Assembly (NCBI GenBank): GCA_030068145.1
Contig: JAPJBO010000363.1
Location: forward strand, 147,511 to 211,510
Reading direction: 5' to 3'
Length of the DNA: 64,000 nt
Origin: Diplonema papillatum
Lineage: Eukaryota > Euglenozoa > Diplonemea > Diplonemida > Diplonemidae
Every line of letters begins with the position of its first letter. The stretch's first letter is position 1. Below are positions 32,046 to 43,380 of this stretch, one piece after another. The notes beneath the pieces are model-generated. The model was given only the letters and a program-made list of their open reading frames with translations, had not been told where the DNA came from and ran no database searches. The position numbers and the translations under genes were made by a program.

Positions 32046-32607
32046 CTGTTTGTGACCGACACCAAGTACATCCTTCGTGGAGTGTAGTCGTTGTGGGACG
32101 CTCGACATTGCCTCGCCATGCGTCCAACCTGACATATTCACGGGCCCAATGACAAATCTTCTCGTCCAGATCGTTCGAGCACGTTGTTCATCACTCGAAA
32201 ATGATACCGATCTTCGTGCATCGAAGTGTGTATAGTAATGTGCATCGGTCTGCTGGGCATTAAAATCCTACGGTTGCTCGTCTTACCTGCTTAGCCCCTG
32301 CTGACTCCTCAAGCACTCGATCTTCACGACGCAATGACAAGTTTATGTGTCGATTGTCCCGATGCACACGGGGATTCGTTTGCGACAATAAACCCTGAGG
32401 GAAAAAGACTGCGTTTATCCCACTCAATTTTATTTTCCTTCTCTGGGAGAACCTGCCGCGCCAAACCTCGGCAGGTGACGACGTCATAAAGTAACCTGGC
32501 CAGTGCACGACAATCCATACGGTTCATGTATTCCAAAGAACTCTGCAATGCTACACCCGGCTAGCAGGGGTGCCCTCTCTTTGAGAACACACACGACGAG
32601 GCATACT

Positions 32608-33158
32608 TCAGTCCGTGTCGGAACCGTGATCCGCGGCGTCTTGCTCCCTTTGAAGCATCTGGTGCCTCTCGGCTGCCTTCGAGTATATGTGCGGGTGCGG
32701 GCACGCCGAGCCCCGCGGGCAGCTGCCGGCGTAGAAGTCGGGGCACTTGTCGAAGAAGTCGAGCTTCGTCTTCCAGCACTCGCGGCACAGCCGGCACCGC
32801 AGCGTGATCGAGTTCTTCTTCTTCGAAATCCGCTCCCACTGGTTGTGCCCGGTGCACGGCGCGTCCATTGACACCTGCATCCTCGGCTGCACGTGCTCCG
32901 TCCGCCACTGCTGGGTTCCACTGCTGCCGCTGCTGTTCATGTCTCGGTGTTTAGTTTGCTTGCCGTTGTACCGCGTCTGGTTGACTGGCGCCGGCGGTCT
33001 GGCGTCCACCGGGCGCTGGTACTGCTGGTGCTGCTGGGGCCGGGGGGGATGGGCGTAGTTGTTGTAGGGGTTGTGCGGCGCGCGGTTGCTGTGCTGCGGG
33101 TGCATGCCGACGGGGTAAACGACGGCCTCGGGGCCCGCCATCATCTCCGGGAAGTAGT

Positions 33159-33213
<55 letters not shown>

Positions 33214-33732
33214 GTTGTACGCGGTCGGCGGGTATGCCCCGATCGGCTGCTTCTCCATTTGGTACGCCACGACTTCGGGCGGCGGCGGGGGGTGGAAGGG
33301 CGCGGGCGCTTTCGCAGCGTCGAATGCCGGCGGCGCCTGCGGCGCAGCCTGCGGCACGGCCTGCTGGGGGGCAGGTGCCCTCGGTTGGTTCATGATCGAT
33401 CCGAAGGCGGCTTGGAAGTCGAACCCGGGATCCTGCGCTTGTATCTGCGGCATCAGGTTGTTCGCGAAGTGGCTGATCATCCCGCTGTGCAGGCCGCTGT
33501 TCCCGGCCGTGAGCTCGCCTTTTTCGCTGATGCAGATGCTGGGCAACCGCGTCTGCAGCTCTCCAAGCTGCGCGTTGCTGAGAACAGCCGGCGCCGACGA
33601 CGTTTGCCTTCTCTGCGAAGCGTGGATTTGAGGGTGAGCCAAGCAGCTGTCCTTGCTGAAGTAGTAGTTGTTGGTTCGGTTTTGAGGTGTGAGAGTGCCT
33701 ACCTTGGTCCCCCATGAGTAGGAAGCCGACAT
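32608..33732 (-). CDS. CCCH-type zinc-finger protein with Pro-rich middle
   Basis: From the ATG at 33732 (MSASYSWGTK) the frame gives ~374 residues. Residues ~110-230 are Pro/Ala/Gln-rich, with a run of about 17 prolines. Near the C-terminus lie RCRLCREC and then CPDFYAGSCPRGSACPHPH, a C-x7-C-x5-C-x3-H pattern typical of CCCH fingers, which usually bind RNA. The upstream KLDFFDKCPDFY context also fits such fingers. The acidic end (DAADHGSDTD) closes the protein. A donor-like AAG|GTAGGC after residue 10 and a later CAG could mark a tiny intron, so the N-terminus is uncertain. An RNA-binding role is inferred from the finger only. Confidence 0.78.
33158..33212. repeat. GGC trinucleotide repeat encoding poly-proline
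   Basis: About 17 GGC units on the plus strand, read as CCG/CCGCC prolines on the coding strand. Confidence 0.95.
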
Positions 33733-34257
33733 GTATCCCGTAAACGGCACACATGCCGGACCCCAGGGTTCTCAAAGCGGGTCACAGGCCCACCTGCCCC
33801 ACACGAGGCACGTGCCCAAGTCTCGTGCAGGACTACTGTAGCTGTCTCCATGTTTGCACGTTCCTCAACTACTACAGTCGGGGGGAAAAAACTTAGTTTA
33901 ATGTTTGCCGCATGGGGTGGGGCTTTCATGTAATTGGAAAAACACGTCCCCCCGTGCGCGTGGTATTCCTCCACCAGGGTCACTGCCGAAGCAGCCGCAT
34001 CACGTCCTTCCCCCTAACTGGCTTGGGAAGGCGGCGTCACCCAACCTGTCATTTAGCTAAGTTCCTTATGACTGCTGCCCCTCCGGCGATGACACGACGA
34101 GAGCACCTGAGTTTCGCCGGGTCGCGATACTCTATAATCCGCTACCCAGCATCTTCAGTCGCGCTGCTCGCTTTGCTCGCTTATGGGAAGGCGACGCCAC
34201 TCACCTGTCGTGACCCAGCAGAGGCGATGCCAATTCACGATGCTGCCCCAGAAGTAA

Positions 34258-34380
34258 TGTGAAAACGGGTTTTTGCCTGGAGGCTTTTCGTGTTATTCTG
34301 CAGATGCTTTGAGCTATCTTTGTGTCAATGCTTTCAGTCGTCTTCTTAACCATGGTTAAGTGCGCAAATGGTGTCAGCCG
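34258..34380. repeat. Dispersed repeat family D, copy 2
   Basis: Nearly identical to 21300-21420, including GCTTTCAGTCGTCTTC and AACCATGGTTAAGTGCGC. Confidence 0.75.
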
Positions 34381-34412
34381 AAGCTGGTAAAGCTTCGGCG
34401 CCTCCCACGTTA

Positions 34413-34918
34413 TGTTTGTTTAGCATTGAGTTCTTTTAAGTACATGAACCACATGGATTAGCATGCAATGTTTAGCATTGAGTTCTTTAAGGTGCAAGTG
34501 CCATCAAGGCAGGCGAGCACTGTTCACGGGCTAGTGTTACTCTATGACGTCGTCCGTCGGGAGAGTCAACGATGATGAGGATGTGGTCAAACTAGTCATT
34601 TCCAAGTCAAGTTCAATTCCCGCTCGCTTTCGCGGTGCGGACTTTCCGGGCCGGTTTGGCTGTTTCCGGGTCGACGATGGGGAAGAAGTCAGGCATTCCA
34701 TTTCGTGATCGAGCGTAGAGTTGTTCACGGCCTGCCGCGATCGCTTCGATCTTCGTGGCTTCCCTGTCGGGGATGCGAGCTTCGAGGACTCCTGCAGGGG
34801 TCGCTTCCGCCTCCTTCTGGGAGGCGCGTCTTTGGGCTCGCCGGTTGGCGTGCGCGGAAGGGTTGTTTGTTTAGCATTGAGTTCTTTTAAGTACATGAAC
34901 CACATGGATTAGCATGCA
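34413..34918. repeat. Perfect 55-bp direct repeats 34413-34467 and 34864-34918
   Basis: Both begin TGTTTGTTTAGCATTGAG and end GGATTAGCATGCA with no difference. They enclose ~396 bp that contains a basic open frame. The repeat itself includes the ACATGAACCACATGG piece seen in family A. Confidence 0.9.
34537..34860 (-). CDS. Possible exon, Lys/Arg/Ser-rich (unknown)
   Basis: The frame is rich in RRRRKRP, KPRRSKRSRQ and STRKQPNRP and ends TLPTDDVIE. It lies between the 55-bp direct repeats; the part upstream of ~34860 is repeat sequence, so no true start is visible. Composition resembles a nuclear tail. It could follow the frame at 34929-35501. No family recognised. Confidence 0.3.
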   Translation of the reverse strand, partial: LPRTPTGEPKDAPPRRRRKRPLQESSKLASPTGKPRRSKRSRQAVNNSTLDHEMECLTSSPSSTRKQPNRPGKSAPRKRAGIELDLEMTSLTTSSSSLTLPTDDVIE

Positions 34919-34928
34919 CTCGGGATGT

Positions 34929-35501
34929 TTAGCAGCGGCTGCCAAACATCCCGTGACACCGCGCAAGGTGGTAAAACACTCTTTTGTTTTCTTTTCGATT
35001 GCTTTTGATGGGGCGTGCAGGCCTGATATGCAAGAACGGAAAGAGACGGGGAGAACAGGAAAAGGTTGGTGCCCTCGTAGCTCGCCGGGCCAGCGCTTCA
35101 GATAGGACTGGGCTAGGTATTTTGGTGGCATGCGGGGTTTTTTGCACAGGTGCGCTCGTGGATTTCGACACCCTTGCGTTGGCAAAAGATCCACCGCTCA
35201 GCTTTTCGGTTGCCCCACAGTGGGAACATTCCAGTGGCTGAGCGTTACCTTGAGATGTCTTATCAACATCCTGGTCGGACCATGTCTTCTTCGTGTCCGG
35301 TTTCCCGCTTGGTGACTGGCTGGCTGTTGGACTGGCTGTCGGCATGCGTGGGCGTTTTCTGCGAGGTGGCGACTCGGGTTGCGACTGCGATAGGCCTTCG
35401 AGTACTTCGTTGAAGAAGCTTGACCCGTCCCCAGTAGGATTGGGAACGGGACCCATGTTCCACGACCGGGTGACAAACCGAGTTTTTGTGTCATCGTTCA
35501 T
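34929..35501 (-). CDS. Possible exon, low-complexity protein with CxxC (unknown)
   Basis: Starts at an ATG (MNDDTKTRFVTRSWNMG), is Pro/Ser/Arg-rich (SPPRRKRPRMPTA), and has LECSHCGATEKLSGG. From about residue 160 the frame enters repeat-like sequence, so the real 3' boundary is earlier. It may be an exon of the same gene as 34537-34860. Weak support. Confidence 0.3.
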   Translation of the reverse strand: MNDDTKTRFVTRSWNMGPVPNPTGDGSSFFNEVLEGLSQSQPESPPRRKRPRMPTASPTASQSPSGKPDTKKTWSDQDVDKTSQGNAQPLECSHCGATEKLSGGSFANARVSKSTSAPVQKTPHATKIPSPVLSEALARRATRAPTFSCSPRLFPFLHIRPARPIKSNRKENKRVFYHLARCHGMFGSRC

Positions 35502-35629
35502 GTTGCCCTGGACTGGTATGAAATGCCATTGGGCAATGTGGCCAATGGCACTTGGCGGTGAGAGCCGTTTCCCAAAAGAAAAAAAGAAGAAGATAAGAAA
35601 AAGAAGAAAAATAAAAAGGCCGCTCCTGT

Positions 35630-38253
35630 CAGTGTGAGGTTTAGCTACAGTAGCCTGTTGTAGCAGCTATAGCTGCTACAGTTTTTAGCTATCCTCCTGT
35701 AGCTCCTGTAGCTTTTTGTAGCCTTTTGTAGCCTTTTTTTTGCGACAACCAATTTCTGCTTCCCTGGAGACAGTATTTGTTACAGCTAAAAAGAACGTTG
35801 GCAGCGGTTTAACCAGAACACACGTAGGTTAAATCGCACAAACAATCATCAAAATACGATACCCATGTGAAACGTCAACCAAACCCGAATTCCGCCCGAT
35901 TTTCCACTTGGTGTCTGTCAGTGTCAGCAGCGTACGTTCTTGCACTGTAGCAGTGTACGGTCTCCTGCACTGGCACAGGCTGGAGTAGGGGAAGGCTCTT
36001 GCAACTGCAGGCTACAATTACGAGTCCAACAGTGTGGAGGCTGGCCCCGGGGCTTCGGGGCTGAGCTGGCCCAAGAATGGGTTGTTCTTCGGGTGCGCAC
36101 TTTGAAAACAACCAAGAAAATCGGCCGCCCCTATCAGTCAGTCGTGCGGTCTGGGGGCTGGCCGGTGAGAATGGACTACTACAACAGGAGGGCACTTTCT
36201 ACTGTTTCAACGTTTCAACAGTAGATCCATTCCCAGTGCCGCCGCGGGGCTCTCCGCGCGGGGTTGAGCCCCGGCACCGGCCTGTGGGACTTCCAAACTT
36301 GGACCAAAACCAATACAAAAACACGTGCGTGTCCCTTAGCTTTGTGTATGGGCAGGACAGTAAGACGGGAACTTTGCCATTATAGTCCATGTTTCCTTAG
36401 ATTTTGCCATTATAGTCCACGTTGTTAGTTCTACAGTCCTGTCCGCTGTGACCAAGATTTTGGGCAAGTTTGGGACCCAAGTTTGGGACCCAAGTTTGGG
36501 ACCCAAGTTTGGGACCCAAGTTTGAGCCAAGTTTGGGACCCAAGTTTGGGACCAAGTTGGGGACCCAAGTTGGGGACCCAAGTTGGGGACCCAAGTTGCA
36601 GGAGAAAAAAGGAATGCGTGGATGATGAATGCTGCTCTTGAGCAACAAAAGGCGAGCATGAAAAGTGAGAATGAGCTTTTCACGCCAGTGCGGACCCAAA
36701 GTTGGTCCAAAATTTGAACCAAAACTTGAACCCAAAACTTGGACCCAATACTTGGACCCAATACTTGGACCCAAAACTTGGACCCAAAACAAAAGTTTTG
36801 ACTCCAAGTAAATCTAATCATTTCAACACGGGCTGCCAACTGTAACTTGCGACCCAAGTTGCAAATCACCAACCACCACGAAGCTTTGCCGAAGGCCTCT
36901 AGGCAAAAGAAAACAGTCGAACGACGAAACGGAGTCATCACGATTTCCCAAGAAGTCTACAGTAGGGTCGGGCGTGCGTGCACCCTACGACCCGACTACT
37001 GTTACCGCGCACCGGCCAGCACCGGTGCCAGCCCCCACACTGTACTACTAGTACAGTCACCCGCAGCAGCACCCCGCTCGCAGTCAGGGCAGTGCAAGTC
37101 GCACGGCTCAACGTGTGCTGCGTTACAGGCTAATGTTTTGTGACACGTCTCGTATTGTTTCCTTGATCATAATTTGGATGAGCTCTCTCGGTTTGTGAAA
37201 ACCGGGATGATGAGAGTGTGGCTGCCGCAGTGCCGCGGAACAAGCACAGCGGCGTGACAGCCACGCGTTCGTAGCGCGGTGGCGGCGACGTCTGCAGGGT
37301 CTGGGGGTGCGGTAAGGATCGGCAGGGCCGGGTTCAGTCGGCGTTTCCGCCAGATCCAGCGGTCTTGAACAGGTGACGACTCAGCTGGAAACGAAGACGT
37401 TCTTCGAGCTGCCGGCCATTCAAGCCTACAAGGGGTTCGGCAGATGAGTGTGACCATACCGAACGACCACCCAGTACCTGCATTTGCAGGCTGCTCACAC
37501 GATTCCGCGACGTTTTGTCGCAGATCGCTCACTACTTTAATGCTTTAGTGGCCGGACTGCGTTTTTGATTCGTGCTGAGCGGCGTGCTCTTCCCGGGAGG
37601 TCCCGCCTGCCGGGAGCGTGCTGCCCTGCCGAGACACAAACGAAACTGGGCTGGACACCGGGACACGCATTCTTTTTGCAGTTTGTTCGGCCTTTTTGGG
37701 TCCAAATGGAAGGTGAGTGCGTTCTTGTGGCGAATCCCCAGGAGGCTTTTGGGGGCCCCGTCCGAAGGGGAGTGACTGGTCTAAACCTGTGGCTTCGGGA
37801 GTCCACACTGCAGCATCTGCCCAAGTGTTGGTAAGTGGGGGTTCCGGCCAAATACCTGACCCAGCCCGGGGCTCCGGGCCCACACTGTCTCGAGTGCTCT
37901 TTGCTCTGCGGTTGGGGTCCTGATTGGCTTCGCTTCATGACTCTGGCGCCCGCCAGGCTTCCCTGCTGCATCACCCTCGCCGCCTCTGCGTGGTTGCAGC
38001 CTCACCGGCCCTCACTGAGGCCCGATGAGGCTGCAGCAGGACCGGCAGTGAGGCCCCAGTGCACAGGGCACAAAGCAGGTGCCAGGAAACACGCCAAAAT
38101 ATGCCCAGAAAACTTCGAAGAAATTGGGGCAAAAAGTATCCAGAGTGGGCTGGGAACCCCCCCCCCAAAAAAAAGAGCTACAAGAGGCTACAAAAGGCTA
38201 CACAAAGCTACGCTGTAGCTAGCTATAGCTTTGTGTAGCTAAACCTCACACTG
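35630..38253. mobile_element. 2.6-kb element with hAT-like CAGTG ends
   Basis: The left CAGTGTGAGGTTTAGCTACA is exactly inverted at the right end (to 38253). Inverted similarity continues ~100 bp as GTAGC/GCTAC-rich subterminal repeats (TTTTTGTAGCCTTTTGTAGC). The flanks GCTCCTGT and CTCCTAGT agree over CTCCT..GT and look like an 8-bp duplication with one indel. I find no transposase. Inside are minisatellites at 36461-36601 and 36698-36792. Confidence 0.6.
36461..36601. repeat. ~15-bp minisatellite (GGGACCCAAGTTTGG)
   Basis: About nine units; each unit contains the palindromic CCCAAGTTTGGG. A related array of CTTGGACCCAATA / CTTGGACCCAAAA units lies at 36698-36792. Confidence 0.88.
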
Positions 38254-38261
38254 CTCCTAGT

Positions 38262-39724
38262 CCAGGAACGTGACGGTCAACCACAGCTTGCAAAGCTTGA
38301 GTCGGAGGCCACAACCCCGTCCGCTCTGCCCTGCGGCTGACCGTCTCGACGAGCTTGTGTTCAGCGCGAGCGCCAAGCTCAAGGTGCGCCAAGTCTTGAT
38401 GCTTTAGTTTGGGAAATCGGTAGCCCCTTGACCCGTAGGCCCGTGGCTCTGCAGTACCGCCGAACACGTGAAGCTTGGCTCCCGTGTAGGCTTTCCCTGG
38501 CACCCGGAAATAAAATCGCACATTGCCATGGTTCAGCCCCCGCCTAGTATGTGTCGTTCTAGTCCGGGAACAAGTCAGGGAGAAGACCGGTTTTTATTTC
38601 AAACCCCAATGATAGGCGACAATACAGTTGTCGGATGGCATAAACGTAAGCTGCGACACAGACTCTTCGTAGACTGCCTCCTTTGAGCTGCTTACTGCCT
38701 TATTTATCACAGTCAGGAAAGCTCCGAGGGTGTACGAAACAAGGATGTTTGTGAACATCCTATGCTGGGCGGTGCCGCGGTCTTGCAGAAGCCAATGACC
38801 GCGCGACGCAGCCGCTGTGCGGCTCGCCCACACAACCACTTGCGTCACACAGGCTGGCTGCCAATCAGTTCGTTCCCAGTCTCTTCGTTGTCAGCTGCCG
38901 GATCTCTACCATAGCTTTTTGTTGCAATGTGAAAACCACCTTCAGCGCCATTCACGGCACAGCAGACTGGAATTTAGTCTGTCAGGTTCACGGCGCAGCG
39001 GTCAGTAAGTAGCTACGTCGTCTGCGAAGCTTTGCTCGACGCTTGACTCGCTCTTGGATTGCACGGCCTCACGCCGCTGCGCAGGCGACAAGCCCCGTTG
39101 AACTGCATAGAGCAACTCCTTCTCACGTCCTCTTTCTGTGCATGATGGATGCCAGAGATCAGGTTGATACTGCAGGCGCAGATGCGGACACAGACGCGGA
39201 CGCAGACGTCTGCACGTCTGCAGATGGCACCTGGTCTGGTGGCGGGCATGGTCTCAGTTTCCTACCGACGGCCACGGATCTGATTCCGTTCGCGTTCGCA
39301 GGAAGAGAATGAGAGGTTAAAGAACGATACCAAGTTGTCCAACGTCAGCTCGATCTGTGCTTGCGACGCATTGGCGTTCAACTGGTTCGATATGTCCCAC
39401 GCGGGAGCGGACATCAGAAACGCCTGCGGTGTTCAAAAGGTTATAATTGAGCGCCAGATCCCCCTTGGCTCCCCCGGTGTTCGCACTAAGGATGAATAAC
39501 CACTTAAGGACCAGGGGAATTTGGGAAATAAGGGCTCCGTGGCAAACCTCATGTATCCGTTGAGAGCTCGGAGCGAGGATTTCTGCCCGATGAAGGGCGC
39601 ATTTCAAAGATTTGTGTCAGATCTTTCCGACAAAGCAACAACGGCGACCACTTTCGACCATAATTTGGCCTCTCATCCGCGAACTTACTTGAATTCACTA
39701 CCACTACAGCGGTAGTTCGCCCGG
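38262..39724. other. No gene recognised
   Basis: The GTCCAGGAACGTGACGGTCA block at ~38261 recurs at ~48688, so part is repeat. No supported coding sequence. Confidence 0.45.
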
Positions 39725-39746
39725 AAGTGGTTAAAGATAATACAGC

Positions 39747-39856
39747 GGTGTCACCTGAGGGGGCTAATCTCAGGACCGCCCACGTGATAAAGCCGTTAAG
39801 AAGTACATGGACCACATGAACGTTAAGCAGCGGCTGCCGGCTTGTCCCGTGACACC
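39747..39856. repeat. Dispersed repeat family A, best copy (110 bp, GGTGTCAC ends)
   Basis: Begins GGTGTCACCTGAGG and ends CCCGTGACACC, giving 8-bp inverted ends. The interior has CCGCCCACGTGATAAAGCC and AGCAGCGGCTGCC. No target duplication is evident. Confidence 0.6.
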
Positions 39857-39892
39857 TTTTCTCTAGGGAAAACGACAAGTGGATTCTATATA

Positions 39893-40942
39893 ACTGGATT
39901 ACGACAAAGTGGATTATAATCCACTTTGTCGCCAATCCACTTTGTCGCCTAATCCACTTTGTCGCCCCGTATGGGGCATTTGTGGGGAGTCACAGGGGCC
40001 TTCCGAGGGGGTCATTGAGACCATGGGGGGGCGATATATGCGAGTACCGAATCCTTGTTGTCGTCAACACGGTAACCAACACTGCCATCTCGTTCACTTT
40101 GCAAGTTTCTTCCGTAACTGAACATGAACTTGGCATCACTCTTCACCCCTCTAATCAGCGGAATTGGAATACTGGAATCGAAGTGCGGACAAGTGCTGAG
40201 AGCAAAGGGTGGCAAACCCGAAAATGCCTCCGATCAGCGTAATTTGGATGATGAAAGGAAAGTGCGAACGAATGCCAGTACCCACTCTCCAGGCTCACGC
40301 GATACAACTGTCAGAATCTCCCCGACGGCAAACGCGAGTCTCTCCAGTTTGGTGCCAGTGAAGCCAATACGAGCGACCAACTGCTATGTCGCTCCTGCAT
40401 CTTTGTTCCTCGTTTGATTTAGCTGGTGCTACTTTGAAGTAGTTAGGCGCACTCACAATCTCTTGTTCAAATGTGCTGGACTAAGAATCGAAGGCACCCT
40501 TCTTACTACACGAAGGAAAATGTGGATTCAACCTTGCATATATCTCTGTGGTCTTGTCCCCTTTGTCCACTTCTAGGCCCCCAGGTACCCGTGACCCGTG
40601 CGCGAAGTGTGAATTGTGAAGACGAAAGGCCTCTCAAATAAATGGGGACATCTTTTGAAAGGGTCCCCCCAACACAATTTGTGAACCGCGATGAGAACCA
40701 CGAAGTTGGACGAGTGGCGCAAAATTTTGTGATGTCGTTTCGCGGTTAAAAGACGGACCTAAACTCACTTTCGATGGTTTCAATGAACCTATACAGCTCA
40801 AAGTAGTCACTTTCCCTGTGGGGAACTTTTTGTGGGTCCCCCTGTACAGTTCGTGCCAGTTGCCAGAAGCGACAAAGTGGATTATCAAAAGCGACAAAGT
40901 GGATTATTACTGGATTATAAATCCACGTTGTCGTAATCCAGT
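39893..40942. mobile_element. 1.05-kb MITE with ACTGGATTACG ends and TA duplication
   Basis: The left ACTGGATTACGACAAAGTGG matches the inverted right end with one difference. TA flanks both sides (39891-39892, 40943-40944). Several copies of AATCCACTTTGTCGCC lie just inside both ends in opposite orientations. No transposase. TA duplication suggests a Tc1/mariner-type parent. Confidence 0.7.
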
Positions 40943-40967
40943 TACCGTATTCCTAAGTACATTTGCG

Positions 40968-41700
40968 CCGGTAAAGACCGGCGCCCAGCGAGACTAGAGG
41001 CAGCAGTTAAAGTTCGGGAACAGTAAAGTTCGGACGAAGCTAAGTTCGGGAGAAGCAAAGCAAAGTTCGGGTGAAGGCAAAGGTTGGGCGATGCTAAGTT
41101 CTGGCGAAGCAAAGTTCTGGTGAAGCAAAGTTCGGGCGAAGCTAAGTTCTACTGAAGCGAAGCAAAGTTCGGGCGATGCAAAGTTCTGGTCAAGCAAAGT
41201 TCGGGCGAAGCTAAGTTCGGCGAAGCAAAGTTCAAAGTTCTGGTGAAGCGAAGCTCTGGCGAAGCAAAGTTCGGGCGATGCAAAGTTCTGGTAAAGCTAA
41301 GTTCGGCGAAGCAGTTCTGGTGAAGCAACGTTTGGGCGAAGCCAAGTCAAAGCAAAGTTCGGGTGAACCTAAGTTTCGGGGGCTAAGTTCTGGTGAAAGC
41401 AAAGTCGGGCAAAGCAAAGCAAAGTTCGGGTGAAGCTAAGTTCTGGTGAAAGCAAAGTTCGGGCGAAGCAAAGCAAAGTTCGGGCGATGCTAAGTTCTGG
41501 TGAAGTCAAGTTCGGGCGAAGCTAAGTCAAAGCAAAGTTCGGGTGAAGCGGGGAGGCTAACTTCTGGTGAAAACAAAGTTCGGGCGAAGCAAAGCAAAGT
41601 TCGGGCAGCTAAGTTCTGGTGAGCTAAGTTCGGGCGAAGCAAAGCTGAGTTCTGGTGAAGCTCTATTCGGGTAAGTTCGGCGAAGTTCCGTCCGGGCCTC
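40968..41700. repeat. Composite minisatellite repeat, copy 2
   Basis: The leader TAAAGACCGGCGCCCAGCGA and GACTAGAGGCAGCAGTTAAAG are followed by ~650 bp of AAGTTCGGGCGAAGC / AAGTTCTGGTGAAGC variants. It ends against a retrotransposon fragment at ~41705. Confidence 0.9.
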
Positions 41701-41704
41701 AAGT

Positions 41705-41960
41705 ATGCAAATACCCGGTGCCGACAGCCAGCCCTTCATCGCCCGCATCGTCCGTCTTCCACCAAGAACGACACCGCCCCCGGCCTCGCCGCACTTCTTC
41801 AACAACGCCAACGCGGTCTCCCGCGTCACGTCCGCATTTAATGCGACGACCGGCGTGGCGTCGCGCGCTTCCTTCCCGACCGGTCGCCAGAAGCAGCCAT
41901 CCCTACCCGACCCCTGCAGGATGGCGTCCACGTGTCCCGCAGGTACGCGAACAACTTTTC
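41705..41960 (-). pseudogene. Fragment of a related retroelement ORF (insertion host of LINE copy 1)
   Basis: The frame reads KVVRVPAGHVDAILQGSGRD ... GGRRTMRAMKGWLSA. The last block is also in the LINE proteins (GRTMRAMKGWLSA) at 43.5 and 61.1 kb, so this is a fragment of a relative. The 33-bp repeat that borders LINE copy 1 lies in the same reading frame, so this may be the sequence that copy 1 inserted into. Confidence 0.5.
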
Positions 41961-42011
41961 GTCGTCTTGTTGCGTTAGTGGGGAGTCATTTGCAAGCAAA
42001 TGAGTACCACA

Positions 42012-43380
42012 CTATGCCAGCTTTTCGCTACGTGACTCCAGAAGGTCACTTTTTCCGCGCTTTCGGCGCGGCGCAACTCTAGTCGGTTGCAACTGTTCTT
42101 GGAAATTACTGACGATTTCATAATCCGAAAAGGAATCGGAATCTTCGCTTTCTCGTTTGCGCCGATAGGCACGCCGCGATGCGGAGGACGCGAGTAGCCG
42201 GGAAGAGCCGGCGGGAGGGCGCGATCGTTGTGTGACCCGTGGAGGGTCGGAACCAGAATCAGTAAAAGGGCCCGAGTCAGGGCCTGCCATCGAAGAGGGC
42301 CGGGCGGGGCCGGGTGGGCGCGGTGTGTTCGGGCCGGCGAGGCCAGTGCCGTCGTCGCCGAGATCGGCGCGTCGTCGTCGTCGTGCGCGCAGCGCGGCTG
42401 CGGGAGAGGCCGTGGGGGTGCAGGGCGCGGGTCGCTTCCTGCCTGCTGGCGGGGGGGCGCGCTTCGGGGGCGACTTCGTCGTCCGCCTCCTCCGGCCACG
42501 GCTGGTAGGTGTTCCAGGTGGGGACGGCGCGCGCCGCTTCCGGCCTGTGAGGCCGTCGCTCTCGCCTAGGCTGCGACCGCCACCGCCGCCGCCGCCGCGA
42601 TCCCCGCCGCGTCCGCTGCCGCGACCGCCGCCGCGTGCGCGGCCGCGACCAGTGCCGCGGCCGCCGCCACCGTCTCCGTCACTGTCGTCTCCGCCGCCTC
42701 GGCCGCCGCGGCCGCGGCCACGGCCGCGGCAGCGGCCGCCACGACCACCGCCACCCCCGTCGCCACTGCTGCTGTCGCGGCCAGCACCACCCCTGTGATG
42801 CCCCCGTCCGCAGCACGCGTCAGCGTTCGGGCAGGTCCCGCATCGCGTCAGCCGATGCGCCCGGCAGCACTGAATGCGCAGGCCGTCGTCCGGTTGGTGG
42901 TGCACCTGGCAGCACTGGTCCACTACAAGGCTGTAGTTTCTCCGCATGCCCGAGCACATTGCGCACTTCTGCTTCGCGCACGCGTGACAGACGGACTGTG
43001 AGCGGAGCAGGGGGTCTGCCTGCGACTCCGGGACGAGCACCGGGAGGCGTGGTCGTTGCGGCATTGGTGTGGGCTCGGCCCAGCGCGCCGAACGCTGCGC
43101 TCGCCTCGTCGCGTCATAGAGCGGGAACACGTCCCCGCCCCAGTTCTTCCCGTCCCCGAGCGCCGCACGCGGGAAGTTCATCTCCAAGACTTCGAACGTC
43201 TCCTCCCCCCCAGCGAAATGTGGCCGCGGTGTCAGACCACCCCACAGCATCGGCGCCCCCAGCGTCCTCATCGAGCCCACCCGGTCTTTCCGTTCGGCCG
43301 GAAGCGGCGACGGCAGCTGCAGTTCCCGACACAGGCGGCACAGCGTCGCAGGGTTTTCCCCCTTCGGTTGGCGGCGAGGT
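42012..43380 (-). pseudogene. LINE copy 1, C-terminal Cys-rich / RGG domain (out of frame with RT)
   Basis: Continues the protein of the frame above after a frameshift near 43350; copy 2 shows both parts in one frame. It encodes a conserved segment (ERKDRVGSMRTLGAPMLWGG), a Cys/His cluster (CHACAKQKCAMC, DQCCQVHH, IQCCRAHRLTRCGTC, ACCGRGHH), a long RG/RGG-rich run, and a basic Ser/Pro tail ending near SDYEIVSN. The Cys cluster and RGG run suggest nucleic-acid binding. Confidence 0.75.

Noticed and set aside
40968-41700. CRISPR array
   Set aside because: The units are ~15 bp, contiguous and degenerate with no unique spacers, and the DNA is eukaryotic; it is a minisatellite.
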